Source of the DNA: Nipponacmea schrenckii
Lineage: Eukaryota > Mollusca > Gastropoda > Lottiidae
Assembly (NCBI GenBank): GCA_030562195.1
Contig: CM060201.1
Location: 35,012,067-35,076,066, forward strand
Direction of reading: 5' to 3'
Length of the DNA stretch: 64,000 bases
In this document: positions 35,383 through 46,300 of the stretch, piece by piece
Layout of the letters: every line of letters begins with the position of its first letter
Numbering within the stretch: position 1 is the stretch's first letter
The notes under the pieces: generated by a model
What the model saw: the letters and a program-made list of their open reading frames with translations, nothing else
What the model was told of the DNA's origin: nothing
Database searches by the model: none
Program-made: the position numbers and the translations under genes

Positions 35383-36722
35383 GCAGAGAATTTGTTATGG
35401 GTAACGAACGTAGTCAACTATTATTTTCCGGACTTAATTTGAATTTTAACAATGACCATGTAGGCTACGCTAGAAAAAGAAAGAAAGAAACAACTATATA
35501 AGGATAACAACTTCGGTTCACAAGTCCGTCGTGACAGGGATCCTTTCTACCAGCTGGTCCTTGGCCAAACCTCTTGGGATTGATCTTTCCCGGATTATCC
35601 GTACCCATTTACAGCTGGGTGGACTGGAATTATGAGTGAAGATGACTTATTCAGCTATGGCAGAATATTCAAAATTGTTATAAATCTAGGCCTAGACAAT
35701 GTTTTTGTTTGTCAAAAATAGGAAATTTAGTTCGTTTAAAAACCCTAATTTTCAACTATTTCAATTTTACGTTCGTACTTATGGTTTATTCTCTTTGTCC
35801 TGACGCGTGGTTGGCTTAAAAACTACAGTTGATTGCAGAACAACACGGCATCTTGCTTTTCCGTCTATGGCGTCTGAGTCAGGCGAAGGACAACTCAAGA
35901 TGGCGGACAAGGCCTCCACGCGTGCGTCAAGTCTCCCCATGCTTCTGATTTGCCGATGTTCAGTCTAGGGATAAATAGTATGTCTATGCAAAAGACGCCA
36001 TCTTGTTTCTCATTTTTGATGCATATATATTGAATAAGAGAGAGCTTCGCCGTCGAGAGAGCTGATCATATTATAACTTAGACTGTATTTCCGATACAAT
36101 AATACAAAATCTCACTCAAGCCACTTTCACTCCGTATTTTTATTTTCTATTGTTTTTCACACGACCGAAAAATAGAAATAACCGGAACGAAAGTTGGGTC
36201 TAATTTTAGCTGGTAAATGGTTGTCTGATTACATTTGCTAATTGAATCCGAAAAATTCTATTTTCATCAACTGAGGGTGTGAAGTAGTGTGCAATAAAAC
36301 GTTCATTTTCGTCCAGTTTTATTTGCTATTTAATATCGATGTTCTTTTACATATACGTCCGAGAGTAGGCCTATACATGTAGCACGTCTTGTCATATTAC
36401 TATATTTTTTTGGAGATACAGGTGTTGGTTTATGTGATTATTGATTATGTTGATAATAAACGTTAAATTCAATAGCTCACTACGTCATACCTTAGATCAA
36501 TGACTTTCGGTCTCTGTTTCATTTCTATGTATAAGTTTTTAAATGTCGACACTTGGATTATAAGCTGTAAGGTATTTTTCTGTCATCACAATATCAAGTT
36601 ATTACAAACTTCGTCTTATACCTTGACTCTAATAGCTACTATTGTTGAATAGTGCATTCTTACGAATCGATTGGATTGTACTTCAGCCGATACAGCGAAT
36701 CCGAGGCCTTGACATTAAAAAC
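35383..36722. repeat. Right inverted arm of the P-like element
   Basis: Reverse complement of 31245-32272. On the minus strand an ATG at 35851 opens MPCCSAINCSF, the start of a THAP (C2CH) finger, then a stop. About 180 bp at 35480-35660 has no partner in the left arm. Confidence 0.85.
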
Positions 36723-37741
36723 TGTAAAAATTATGCATATTTTTGTGCGATTCGCCTCACAATTTGTGTGTGTATCCTTGAGAACATTTCCAATCAATGT
36801 GTAGTTTCAGAAAATCGTGATACGAAAATTTTTCAGATAAGTTTTTGCAGTGAATTTTGGCCAAAATACAAAGTTCTTTGTGTTTTTTTCTATTTGTACA
36901 AAAATTTGTGGATGAGTAGAAAAAATTTTTCAATAAAGATTCAGAAAAAAACATTTCCGAAATTAGCCGGAAACGCCCGGTAATGATCAAAAAATGTCAA
37001 AAAGCACTAAAATCGGCGTTTTAGGATTATTTTTTTGCAAACACTTGCAAATTTATTATTCCAAAAAAAAAAGTAAGATTTTGTACGTTCACCGTGTATG
37101 CAAATTCCTCAACGTTTAATGCAATTTTTTTTTCAAACTTGCATTAAAATATAATTTGAATAATTATCTAGGTCTTCTAATGCAATTTTTTTTTATATTT
37201 CGAATATGCCGTTGAAAAACGTCCTGTCTAAGTTGTCGTATGGGCTTCCGTTTGAAAGTTCATAACTTTTGAACTTGACCTTCTGTTGCCCTCATTTTGC
37301 TGCTCAATCATCTTCATTGTCTAAAGTTTCATACCATACCTCCATTTCTAATTTGGGTAAATGGGTAATTTGCATATTTCTCGTATCTTCAGAATATAAT
37401 ATCGCATGAACAAGACAATTGACAACATTCGGCCTGAAAGACTAATAACCTTCCTTGGCAAACCAATGAAAGGGTGCCCGAAACCAATAAAAGAACAATT
37501 ACATACATCATGTGATAAACAACCTACAAGTTTCACTACATGTTTACAGAACTCCTTCTAGTCACATGGCAACAAATTACAAATCGACTAATTACTGCAA
37601 ACTTATATTTTCTATGCATACCAATTATATATCAAAACGACGTCATTAGTTTATATATCTCTTTCAAAGTAAAATACAGAAGTTAATTTAATTACAATAA
37701 TTAATTAAATGTACAAACCAATTAATACTACCAGAAATAAT
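36723..37741. other. Spacer between transposon and inverted duplication, no gene seen
   Basis: AT-rich with A and T runs. Two short opposed frames at 36642-36990 have no recognisable content. Nothing supported. Confidence 0.4.
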
Positions 37742-37984
37742 TTACTACGCTGAATAACTCAGCCAATTAACTCTTTTGTTCTTTTAAGAAATAACATATT
37801 ACCCTTGACAAATATACCACGGCCTAAAACAGTTCCTTTTCCTATATAAAAATAATAATATATTGATTAATTTAGTGATGCAATTCATGACTAGTCCAAT
37901 TTTCTTACGGCAGTCGGAAGAAAAGATACTCTGTAAACTGATGTTTAAAAATCATTTTTATTGAACTACTTAAGTATTTTGTCG

Positions 37985-38795
37985 ATTACTGGTCACGAGA
38001 ACTAGTTTCTGGAATATTTCAATATAGCTTGCCACGTACTATTCCAATATCGACTAGTGTGAGGAGTTCTTACTACTATAAACGTCAAATTCCGTACACG
38101 AGGTCCTGTGTATAATCTATTCATTGGAGCATGTCCATGATTTGCTACCATAGGCTTCAATTGTAATTTAGTTCGAAGCGTCAGAATTCCTGTGACAAAG
38201 ACGTCGTCTATCCAAAAAAATTTATATTTTCAGATATTTTCACTAACTTTGCACTGACATCAGGTGTTGCAATGTAAGCAAACCCTACACAATATTCAGG
38301 GTATTTCGTAAACGGATATTCGAATGTGGACATTGCCCATTTTCTGTGATTATTTCTATGTGGACTTTCATTCCACAAAACGTAACAATAGAGACAGTTT
38401 TTCACTGGCTTCGTATTATTCAAGTATTCCATTATATTGTAAACATTCACCATCACGTCGTCGTCCACCTTTATAATATAACTTACATTTGGACAATTCT
38501 CGGTTATCCATGCATGACCCATAATATGTTTGTATGTGAGATTTTTGTAAGTGTCATCAAAATCCCCTTGTACAATATCGTTATATTCTTTTGCCTCCCG
38601 AACAATAGCTGGCTGTAACGTCCTTAGGGTTGGCTTCCCTTACATGAAAATAGTTCTAAAATATTTTCCGTTAAAGCCCTTGTACCCACCCCAAGTTGTT
38701 CTGATCTGATTCCGCTGTTGCTAATTGTCTACAGAGCTGTGGACGAACGCCACTGCAAATACTTTTTGGTGGCATTTATTTAAGTTGATGAGATA
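37985..38795 (-). pseudogene. Truncated GT31 galactosyltransferase-like copy
   Basis: Minus-strand copy of the catalytic part of the gene at 56147-57667. The longest open piece, 38522-38208, contains NVSYIIKVDDDVMVNVYN and the CLYCYVLWNE stretch. Upstream a frameshift and stop near 38640-38720 break the part matching RNRIRTTWG. The sequence joins directly at about 38820 to DNA upstream of the intact gene (55570), so membrane anchor and stem are missing. The DDD motif is intact, but without anchor and with frame breaks it is probably dead. Confidence 0.85.
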
Positions 38796-39069
38796 ATTGA
38801 ATTGATGAAGAATCAAGAATCTAAACTACATTGAAACTACCTTCTTGAAACACTACTACGATTCCCTTCAAATGTAATATTATTCTTGTACCACCTGACA
38901 TGTTCTTTTATTCGATCGTTAATTTGAAATGCTCTATAAAGCATAGTAACGTACACCAACGTTTTATCACATATTGTTCAATACTGTATACCATTATTTA
39001 GTGTGGTAAAGTTTGAAATGTTCTGTTGTTTGGTCTTAAGAGGTAGAATAAAAAAGGTAATACATAGCC

Positions 39070-39480
39070 ACAGAGAACTGTTCTACACAATGAATTAACA
39101 CAGAAACTTTCTTCACTGTCAATTGACACAGAGATTATTCTTGACACAAGTAATTAACACAGAGAAATGATCTTCTCACCATGTCAATTGACACAGGAAC
39201 CGTTCTTGAATAATGTAATTGACACAGAATTGTGTTGACAAATTCAATTTTTCAGAGACTGTTCTTGACCCAAATAATTTTTCAGAGAATTTCTTGACAA
39301 ATGTAAATTTGACAAAATTTTGTCAAATACACAGTGAATATTCTTAGCACAATGTCAATTGACAAGAGAACTGTTCTTGACACAATGTCATTGCACAGAG
39401 AAATATTCTTACAAATGTCATTGACCAGTTAAATGCCTTCTCACACTTCAATTGTTGAGACACTTTTCTTGACAAAATTT
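39070..39480. repeat. 34-bp array, contracted and decayed copy
   Basis: Inverse-complement partner of the long array at 54270-55315. Units with ACAGAGAACTGTTCTTGACA and TGTCAATTGACA are recognisable but riddled with substitutions and length changes. Confidence 0.8.
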
Positions 39481-40559
39481 GACCCCATAAGAGCCTATTT
39501 ATCAAGCAGATTTGTTAAATTTTTTCTTTATTTTAGTTTTATTTTTTGCAATAAGATTTAACCTAAGAAGTTGATTATTTACAGGTCTTCAAATATTTTG
39601 GATAAAATAATTATTATCAAACAAAATATTAAAATTTGCATCTTTGTTGCTAATTATCCGATCGATCTCATAGACATATTGTATTAAAACTAAGTCATCA
39701 AAATGTTTGCATCACTTCCGATTTCAGTGCAAGCAGTTTCGAATTTTTTTTTTTTGGGGGGGGGGGGGGGTCTTTTTTTTTAGCAGCTATCTTTTCAACA
39801 GCCTGCTTCCAATCCAATGCAGAGGCGGAGCCTAATTTTCGTCGGAGCTGAACGAGGGGGAGAATGGTTTTTAGACAAGTCTCAAATCCTTCCATCTGAT
39901 GTCATATTTTACAGTATTCTCGTTGACAGTATAATTATGAAGCTAGTCGAAAGATTTGAGGAGTCCCTCCAACCGAAATGTTTTGAAAGATTTAATTCGC
40001 TTTCATCTTTTTAGGCTACGTAGAATAATAAAGTATACACGGGTATTATTTTTGTTTATACATCGATAAACTGAAAAATTGTTCTGGCCATTCTTTAATA
40101 ATTAAATCAACGAGATTATCATGTTTAAATATTTATTAATATAACAAAAACAATTTAATAGTTACTAATAGCTGACATGGTGTAGATGAATATATATTCG
40201 ATTAATGGAAGGTCAAAGGTTACATCAATGGAGTTAACAGGTCCTCAAAGCACTGACCAAGGACAAATTATTGTGGACGATCAATATTGAAAAAAAAAAA
40301 ATAATAAATGCAATAATTGTGTAATTATCAATAAAATGCATCCGTATTTTCAGAGTAAATTGGTACTGACAGTCTTAAAATGTCTTTGAATTGATAAACA
40401 TATAGACATGCGCACACATCATGTCTTCAACATTTGTTTTTAAAGAGGACAAATTGTCAGCTAAAATCTGGGATGTTTTTTTGTTTTTATCGTCACAGAG
40501 ACATTCTAAGGCTAACAGTACTAATATGAAGCGGATATTACAAAATGTAAATGAAATGA

Positions 40560-40880
40560 AATGAATGGAGCTTTATGTCCTACTCTTCTGGACTTTATGG
40601 GCTAATGAAGACGGACAACGCCATGTAGTGTGCAATGACGGAAATTTTGCCAGGACAGGGGCAGCAGCCTACTCTTTTAGCGATTCCAAACTGTCAAGGG
40701 ATCTTTAACGTGCATAGACTTTATCACACGGGGCCTCGGTTTATTGTCCCATCCGAACGACTAGACGCCTCTCCCTTCTTCCATCTTCTACAAAACTGAC
40801 AAAAGAAAAAACTGGAAAATCAGAAAGTTAACTCGACCTTTGACGGGATTAAAGCTTGGACCCTCAGGTTAGTGAGATTG
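40560..40880 (-). mobile_element. tRNA-derived SINE, copy 2
   Basis: Same order as the copy at 8985-9297: TCAAGGGATCTTTAACGTGC, then CACACGGGGCCTCGG, then TCCCATCCGAACGACTAGAC, and a decayed head near 40870. Its partner in the right arm survives only as a tail fragment at 51597-51680. Confidence 0.65.
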
Positions 40881-41033
40881 CAAGCCTCTTACAAAATGTT
40901 TCGCTTATTCACACAAAACCCTTTGTGTTGCTTTGATAATAGTGTGGCAAAAATAACACGTTATACAAAACCATATCGAACAACAGTTGTTTTGTCACTT
41001 GGCTTTTTGTGATGAAACTATGTCTGAGAGAGA

Positions 41034-43322
41034 TTATGGAAAGATTGTGTTCCAATCCAAAACTTCTTGTGTGACTATCTCCTGGTCAGACTTCTGTGGG
41101 AACTCTACGATACCAGTCATAGAAACAATGGACACAGATTCTCGAGTAACTTTAGCAACTTCAACATCTTTGTGTATAATTCTAATGTGTCTTTTTAAAC
41201 TATTAAGACTCAAAACCTGAACCTCACAAAATGGACATGTAAATTTCTCAGCTGTTGCCCTTCTTTCCTCCCGAGTCAAGTGATTTCCCTGGGGATCAAC
41301 TTCCCCTGGGTGACACGTTTCAAGATGACGTTTTAATCGCCCCATCACTACAGCAGGGCAATATGGACATGGTATTCTATTTTTTGGTGTACAGTCATGG
41401 TTATTTAATAAATCTGGATCCGTAAAAACTGTTAGACATTTAGCACAATGAAAATGTGGGTTATTGGCGCCGTATTTCTCCATGTGTTGTTTATATGGAT
41501 GAGATCGAGAAAAATGGATACCACATTCTGGGCAAAATCGGGGAGTTTCACGACATTTCTTTTTATGAGCGTTGAACCAACTCCGGGATTGAAATCCTTT
41601 TTTGCCGCAAATTTGACATACGTAGCCTCCTTTTGCAGCTGCATCATGGTCTTTACGATGGACATTACGAGCTGAAGCAAATTTAAATCCCATACCACAA
41701 AGATCACATTTATGAGGTTTATCTGGCCTGTGAGACACCTTGTGTTTTTTTAAATAGGCTGCAGTTGTAAACCCTTTCCCACAAACATCACAAATAAAGG
41801 ACAATTCTGTGTTATGAGTGTTCTTATGAGCAGATAAAGTAGTATAGAGTCTAAAAGCCTTCCCACAAACACCACATTTAAAAGGTTGCTCTCCAGTATG
41901 AAGAGTACCATGTTCTTTGTATAGTGTTTTAGTACGGAAAGTTTTATTACATACTGTACAAACAAATGGCCTCTCTCCTGTATGAACTGACATATGGTTT
42001 GTTAGGAATGATTTATTTTGAAACGTTTTACCACAAACTTCACAACAGTAGGGTTTTGGATTGTAGAATACTTTTTCTGGAAGTACCGATAAATCAGAAG
42101 TTTGACCTGGCGGCAAATGTGTCATTCGGTGATTTTGATATTCTTCTACTGATAATACAATTTTCTTGCAGTAATCACAACGATAAACATCTCCATGTGT
42201 ACTATAGTGTTTATTCAAAGTGACTTTTTGTTTAAATGATTTCTCACACTGGGTGCATTGGAATCTTTTGCCATTGATGTGTACAGTCTTGTGACGTCTT
42301 AAATGAATGCTATCCAAAAAAGACTTACCACACACCTCACACATGTAAGGTCTAAGTCCTGAGTGTATTTTTTTATGAGCCTTCAGTGTGTTGCTTTGTC
42401 TAAATGATTTATCACAGATATCACATTTATGTTTTTTCTCACCTGTATGTATATACATATGGTTCTTCAAGATAATTTTATTTCTCAAATATTTATCACA
42501 TATCTCACATTGGACTCCTGAATCCGTTAAGTGGGTTGCTTTGTGAATTTCCAAATTGCTGGCGCTACGCAGGACTTTCCCACAATCATCACATTGATGT
42601 ACCACCTTATCATGAGTTACAAGGTGTTTTCTGAGGTCTCCCTGATTGTGAAAGGTTTTAAGGCAATCTGGACACTGGTGAGGTTTGAATGGCTCATGAA
42701 TAACTTTATGTTTCTTCAAGTAATCCTTTTTAATAAATGACTTATTACACACATCACAAGTAAAGGTTTCACTTTCAGGATTCTTGGTGTTGTCTGAAAC
42801 ATCATTCCCTTTCAATATCTGTCCTTCTTCAACAACTGACTCTTCCATATGTGATAGAGTAGCCTCATTGACTACAATGAGAGAAGGTGTGCCTTGAATT
42901 GGCTGATGGTGATTCAGCTGAACTTCACCCTCAGCAGAAGGTGTCTCTAGAATTTGATTACTAAGGTCCTTCCATGTATCATCATTATCATCAACATCGT
43001 CACATTCTATTTTCTGTTTTACAATCATTGGCTCAGAATCTAAGATTTTACTGGGTGCCGGGATTTCTTGAGAATTGTCCTCATTATTCTCTTGCGGCTT
43101 AATTTGTAAATTGGAGTGTTCAATGCATTGTGCAGTTTCTATTGATTTCAGAATTGTCTTTGTTTGTTTCTTGTTTTCTTTTCCAGACACCTTCTTTATA
43201 TTGGGTTGAGTTTCCTGGACTTTTGAATTTGTAGGTGGTGAGATTTGTTTCTTTGGAGTAGGAATAATAATTTTCACCACTGGCTTCATAACTTTGGTTA
43301 CCTGCTGTGGTGTCAGGCCTTC
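41034..43322 (-). CDS. Last exon of BTB-ZF: linker and about 18 C2H2 fingers
   Basis: Acceptor TTATATTTCAG then GAAGGCCTGACACC, phase 0; stop just after LDWNTIFP. The first roughly 170 residues are low-complexity and acidic (DDVDDNDDTW). Fingers begin at FTCDVCNKSF. Most have the classic C-x2-C-x12-H-x3-H spacing, and several are joined by TGEKKHKC, TGERPFVC or TGEQPFKC linkers. Finger 14 (YVCQICGKKGFQS) ends in Cys rather than His, and fingers 15-17 are irregular. Fingers 5-11 are duplicated almost exactly at 50963-51595. Confidence 0.93.
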   Translation of the reverse strand, partial: EGLTPQQVTKVMKPVVKIIIPTPKKQISPPTNSKVQETQPNIKKVSGKENKKQTKTILKSIETAQCIEHSNLQIKPQENNEDNSQEIPAPSKILDSEPMIVKQKIECDDVDDNDDTWKDLSNQILETPSAEGEVQLNHHQPIQGTPSLIVVNEATLSHMEESVVEEGQILKGNDVSDNTKNPESETFTCDVCNKSFIKKDYLKKHKVIHEPFKPHQCPDCLKTFHNQGDLRKHLVTHDKVVHQCDDCGKVLRSASNLEIHKATHLTDSGVQCEICDKYLRNKIILKNHMYIHTGEKKHKCDICDKSFRQSNTLKAHKKIHSGLRPYMCEVCGKSFLDSIHLRRHKTVHINGKRFQCTQCEKSFKQKVTLNKHYSTHGDVYRCDYCKKIVLSVEEYQNHRMTHLPPGQTSDLSVLPEKVFYNPKPYCCEVCGKTFQNKSFLTNHMSVHTGERPFVCTVCNKTFRTKTLYKEHGTLHTGEQPFKCGVCGKAFRLYTTLSAHKNTHNTELSFICDVCGKGFTTAAYLKKHKVSHRPDKPHKCDLCGMGFKFASARNVHRKDHDAAAKGGYVCQICGKKGFQSRSWFNAHKKKCRETPRFCPECGIHFSRSHPYKQHMEKYGANNPHFHCAKCLTVFTDPDLLNNHDCTPKNRIPCPYCPAVVMGRLKRHLETCHPGEVDPQGNHLTREERRATAEKFTCPFCEVQVLSLNSLKRHIRIIHKDVEVAKVTRESVSIVSMTGIVEFPQKSDQEIVTQEVLDWNTIFP

Positions 43323-46300
43323 CTGAAATATAAGAATGAAATATGTCGGAAATGAGTCCCATTTGAGGTGGGCATTGACATTGCTTACAAAGTGTACTAC
43401 CTCTCATAATGACCAAAATATTGCAAACATTGTTCATCTTTGGACTTACCTGGTTTTTAAAGTTTACTACAGAATTCCTATACAATTCAATAAATCCATA
43501 AAACTAGCTATTAATCTATTATAATTTTATTTTCGATTTTTTTCAATAATTACTCAGTTCAATGGATGTATCATGCTATAAAGAGATTGTATTCTTTAGC
43601 CAAAGCACTGTGTTAATCCAACAATTAATAAACTTAAAGTTTACGTCCATTCTAAGAGAAAGTATACCTTTAAGAATATAATACTTCGGATCATTTTGTG
43701 CAGACAAAATTGTTTTGAGATTTGAAAGATATGAACTATGATTCTGTAACCAGATCTGGAATAATAATTCAGCAAACACTGCTAATAAAAGGCAACTATA
43801 TTCTTCTAAGAAACAAGAGTCAAGATTTAAAATAACGACATCCTTACCTGTTTTTCTTGTAATATTTTAATGCAATTATTTTTCAGTGTTGTACATTTCA
43901 ATTCTTCAGCAATCTTCAAAAATTTCTCACAGTTTTCCTTGTTTAAAATGGAAGACAGAGCTTTTTGACATCTGAAATATTTTATGTTTTATATTTTATA
44001 CTACCTTGCAGTATTACTTACCAAATGTCAATAACAACATCCAAATTCAGGGGTTAAAATAAAAACACTCGCCCGCCCAGTTGCTATTGGTGACCAAAAT
44101 TTCCAATCTTGCCCGGGAGGCGACCCTTTTTTATGGACTACTTTTGCTTTATAATGGAAATTTTATACAATACGTACATTTATCACAAAACGAAATCTCA
44201 GTTTGAGGTATTGGGGCAATTGTCCAGTCTTTTATTTTTCATGTAACTGTCATTGGAGACTAGAAAAACAGTTCTTTTGTTACTTCGTTTCATAAAATAT
44301 TTCTTTTGTAATCTTTTTGAATCTTTGTGAATTTTCTAGAAAATCATTTTGAGATTTTACATGGCTATTTTATTTCTCGGAACAAAAAAAACTTTACCGG
44401 GCCACAAGAAATGGTATGTTAGGGACCCAGTCTGGACTCATAACACGACTTTCTGAATTTGAACCATTGCATATTTCATCCCTTAATTGATTCTGAGTAT
44501 GTCACAAGAAATCTGACTGAATATTCTACGTACCTGATAAACAATGATTCTAGTTTACATATACTAGCAGCCTGCATTAATTCTATTAAAAACTCATCAT
44601 TTATTTTATGATGGAATTCAAATTCATCCGTATACAACCATTTAATCAAAGCATAACATACTTCATATCTCATATCTAGAAAATATATAATAGCATAGCA
44701 TACTTTATAGAAAATATATAATAGCATAGCATACTTTATAGAAAATACATTATAGCATATCATATTTTTTATCTTATATCTAAAAAATATATAATAGCAT
44801 AGCATACTTTATAAAAATACATTGTAGCATAGCATAGAAACCCATTATGGCATAATATACTTTTATATCTTATATCTAGATACTACATTATACATCTAGA
44901 AAATTCAGTATAGCATAGCATACTTTTATATCTTATATCTAGAAAATATATTATAGCATAGCATACTTTTATATCTTATATCCAGAAAATATATTATAGC
45001 ATATCATTCTTTACATCTTATGTCTAGAAAATACATAATAGCATAGCATAAGCTTACTTTTATATCTTATATCTAGAAAACAATTATAACAAAGCATACA
45101 TGTATATCTTGTATCTAGAAAATATATTATAGCTTAGCATACTTTTATATCTTATATTTAGACAAGTGGTTGCCTAGCAAGATACGCCCCACTTTAAAAT
45201 ATATTTTCTGTTTTAACACAGGAAAAAACTCTAAGATTATTTAGGACTAATCCAAGTTCTTGTCAATATAAATGTTCACACCAAATTTCATTAAAATCAG
45301 ATGAAAACTGTATTGTTTATCGCAATCACAAGCTGCGTTTTGACTAAGTCAAGTGCAATAACTCCAAAACAGTATATCGAAATGTCTATTTCGAACTTGA
45401 CCAAGATGACATCAACTTCAATGATCACACCAAATTTCATTCCAATCAGATGAAAACTGTTGTCTCTATCGTGTTCACAAGTCTATTTCGACGCAATTTG
45501 ACTTAGTCAAGGCCAATAACTCAAAAAACGTTCACCCAACAATCGTTACGATCAAGATAGTCCAAGACTTCATCAATATAAATGATCACAGCAAGTTTCA
45601 TTCAAATCTTATGAAAACTGTTGTCTCTATCGCGTTCACAAGTCAATTTTGACGCGTTTTGGCTAAGTCAAGTGCAATAACTCAAAAACCATTCATCGAA
45701 AAATCGCCAATTTTGAACTTGTCCAAGATCTCATCAATATAAATGATCAAAGAAAGTTTAATTCAAATCTGATGAAAACTGTAGTCTCTATCGCGTTCAC
45801 AAGCCAATTTTGACGCGTTTTGGCTAAGTCAAGTGCAATAACTAAAAAACTATTCATCGAAAAATTGCAAATTTCGAACTTGTCCAAGATCTCATCAATA
45901 TAAATTATCACAGCAAGTTTCATTCAAATCTGATGAAAACTGTAGTCTCTATCACGTTCACAAGCCAATTTTGAGGTGTTTTGACTAAGTCAAGTGCAAT
46001 AACTCAAAAACCGTTCATCTAAAAATTGCCAATTTCGAACTTGTCCGAGATCTCATGATCACAGCAAGTTTCATTCAAATCCGACAAAAACTGTAGCCTC
46101 TATAGCATACATGTATATCTTGTATCTAGAGAATACATTATAACATAGCATACATGTATATCTTGTATCTAGAGAATACATTATAACATAGCATACATGC
46201 ATATCTTGTATCTAGAGAATACATTATAACATAGCATACATGTATATCTTGTATCTCGAAAATACATTTTAGCATAGCATACTTTTGTGTATTTTTAGTA

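Larger units (their letters stand above)
31245..36722 (+). mobile_element. Decayed P-element/THAP9-like transposon with >1-kb inverted arms
   Basis: Left arm 31245-32272 is the reverse complement of 35383-36722, with several indels; the right arm has about 180 bp extra near 35480-35660. Between the arms are broken transposase segments (33488-34430). Both arms contain the start of a THAP-type zinc finger frame (MPCCSA...). The 8-bp target duplication expected of P elements was not found, so outer limits are those of the inverted repeat. Confidence 0.75.
37742..42675 (-). repeat. Left arm of a large inverted duplication
   Basis: Reads on the minus strand as the partner of 50918-58102. Matching landmarks in order from the outside: AACTCAGCCAATTAACTC, the GT31 coding region, the 34-bp array, GATTTGAGACTTGTC, AGGACCTGTTAAC, the SINE piece, and zinc fingers 2 and 5-12 of the BTB-ZF gene. 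It continues with 49770-49915 against 50318-50365 and 50856-50915, so the symmetry axis is near 50.1 kb. Indels of 0.2 to 7 kb separate the arms. Confidence 0.88.

Noticed and set aside
36642..36990. Short opposed frames of 113 and 77 codons
   Set aside because: AT-rich, no domain, start inside the transposon arm; chance frames.
41750..41965. Additional frames inside the zinc-finger exon on both strands
   Set aside because: Alternative-frame shadows of the C2H2 coding sequence.
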